Assembly (NCBI GenBank): GCA_050942625.1
Contig: JBMNNS010000001.1
Location: forward strand, 18,682-82,681
Length of the DNA stretch: 64,000 bases
Reading direction: 5' to 3'
DNA from: JBMNNS01 sp050942625
GTDB lineage: Bacteria; Bacillota; Dethiobacteria; DTU022; UBA8154
Shown here: positions 63,948-64,000 of the stretch, in pieces
Layout of the letters: the number at the start of each line of letters is the position of its first letter
Numbering within the stretch: the first letter of the stretch is position 1
Translations under genes and position numbers: made by a program
Notes under the pieces: model-generated
The model's input: only the letters and a program-made list of their open reading frames with translations
What the model was told of the DNA's origin: nothing
Database searches by the model: none

Positions 63948-64000
63948 ATGTCAATAAAAAAAGTATTTGCTGTAAAAAAGATATTAGAAAGGCCAAAACA
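63948..64000 (+). CDS. Start of an unidentified gene, cut by the right edge
   Basis: An ATG at 63948-63950 is preceded by GAGGG five bases upstream and opens a frame that reads MSIKKVFAVKKILERPK before the window ends. Too little is visible to name it. The upstream gap (63724-63947) is A/T-rich, contains two AAATAATAC copies, and shows no clear promoter for either direction apart from TATTAT-like boxes near 63925. Confidence 0.45.
   Translation, partial: MSIKKVFAVKKILERPK

Overview
The window looks like the chromosome of an endospore-forming, low-to-mid GC Clostridium-class Firmicute, probably of the Peptococcaceae-like group. The evidence is spoIIGA-sigE-sigG at the end of the division/cell-wall cluster, a CotF-type coat protein, a meso-diaminopimelate-type MurE, T-box and lysine riboswitch leaders, strong purine-rich Shine-Dalgarno sites, and many TTG starts. 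The genus cannot be read from the sequence. Almost everything is on the minus strand; the plus strand carries only a small coat/heat-shock island, a citrate synthase gene, a small molybdopterin-binding (Mop) protein and the first codons of a gene at the right edge.

Layout in window order. 1-7.6 kb: panB (cut by the edge) behind a DUF2520 Rossmann protein with its own promoter and a terminator-like leader, then three tandem M42 metallopeptidase genes, a MetE/UROD-like gene and cimA. 7.7-8.7 kb, plus strand: two small coat-like genes and hsp20. 8.7-10.6 kb: comM/yifB and a small unknown gene. 10.7-13.9 kb: an ABC importer of the iron-complex/B12 type whose binding protein carries an N-terminal LysM domain. 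14.2-15.7 kb: citrate synthase. 15.8-36.2 kb: the dcw cluster, transcribed mraZ, rsmH, ftsL, class B PBP, murE, murF, mraY, murD, ftsW, murG, murB, murA, ftsQ, ftsA, ftsZ, then spoIIGA, sigE, sigG and a small exported protein. murC is absent from its usual place. 36.5-38.1 kb: mgtE and a probable 6S RNA. 38.1-49.5 kb: hisS-aspS, relA-dtd, recJ, secD-secF and an HD protein. 49.6-57.7 kb: aromatic amino acid genes (aroF, tyrA, aroA, aroC, aroB) interleaved with hisA-hisF-hisI and an alkylguanine transferase gene. 58.1-62.5 kb: lysA, asd and lysC. 62.6-64 kb: mop, a kinase-fold protein and a truncated gene start.

The regulatory RNAs fit the genes. A T-box with an apparent UAC (Tyr) specifier precedes aroF-tyrA. 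A lysine riboswitch precedes lysA. A 6S-like RNA lies between aspS and mgtE. A sigma-F-like promoter precedes sigG, and three 10-nt-spaced GTGG repeats precede mraZ, as expected for MraZ operators. The lysine genes are split by a 349-bp element with imperfect terminal inverted repeats that contains a smaller palindrome and an array of 21-bp repeats that look copied from its arm.

The items most worth a second look are the LysM-binding-protein fusion, the nested repeat element, the panB-operon leader, and the unassigned small or kinase-like proteins. I did not see a phage, CRISPR array, insertion-sequence transposase, tRNA or rRNA gene. Most of the window is conserved housekeeping content.
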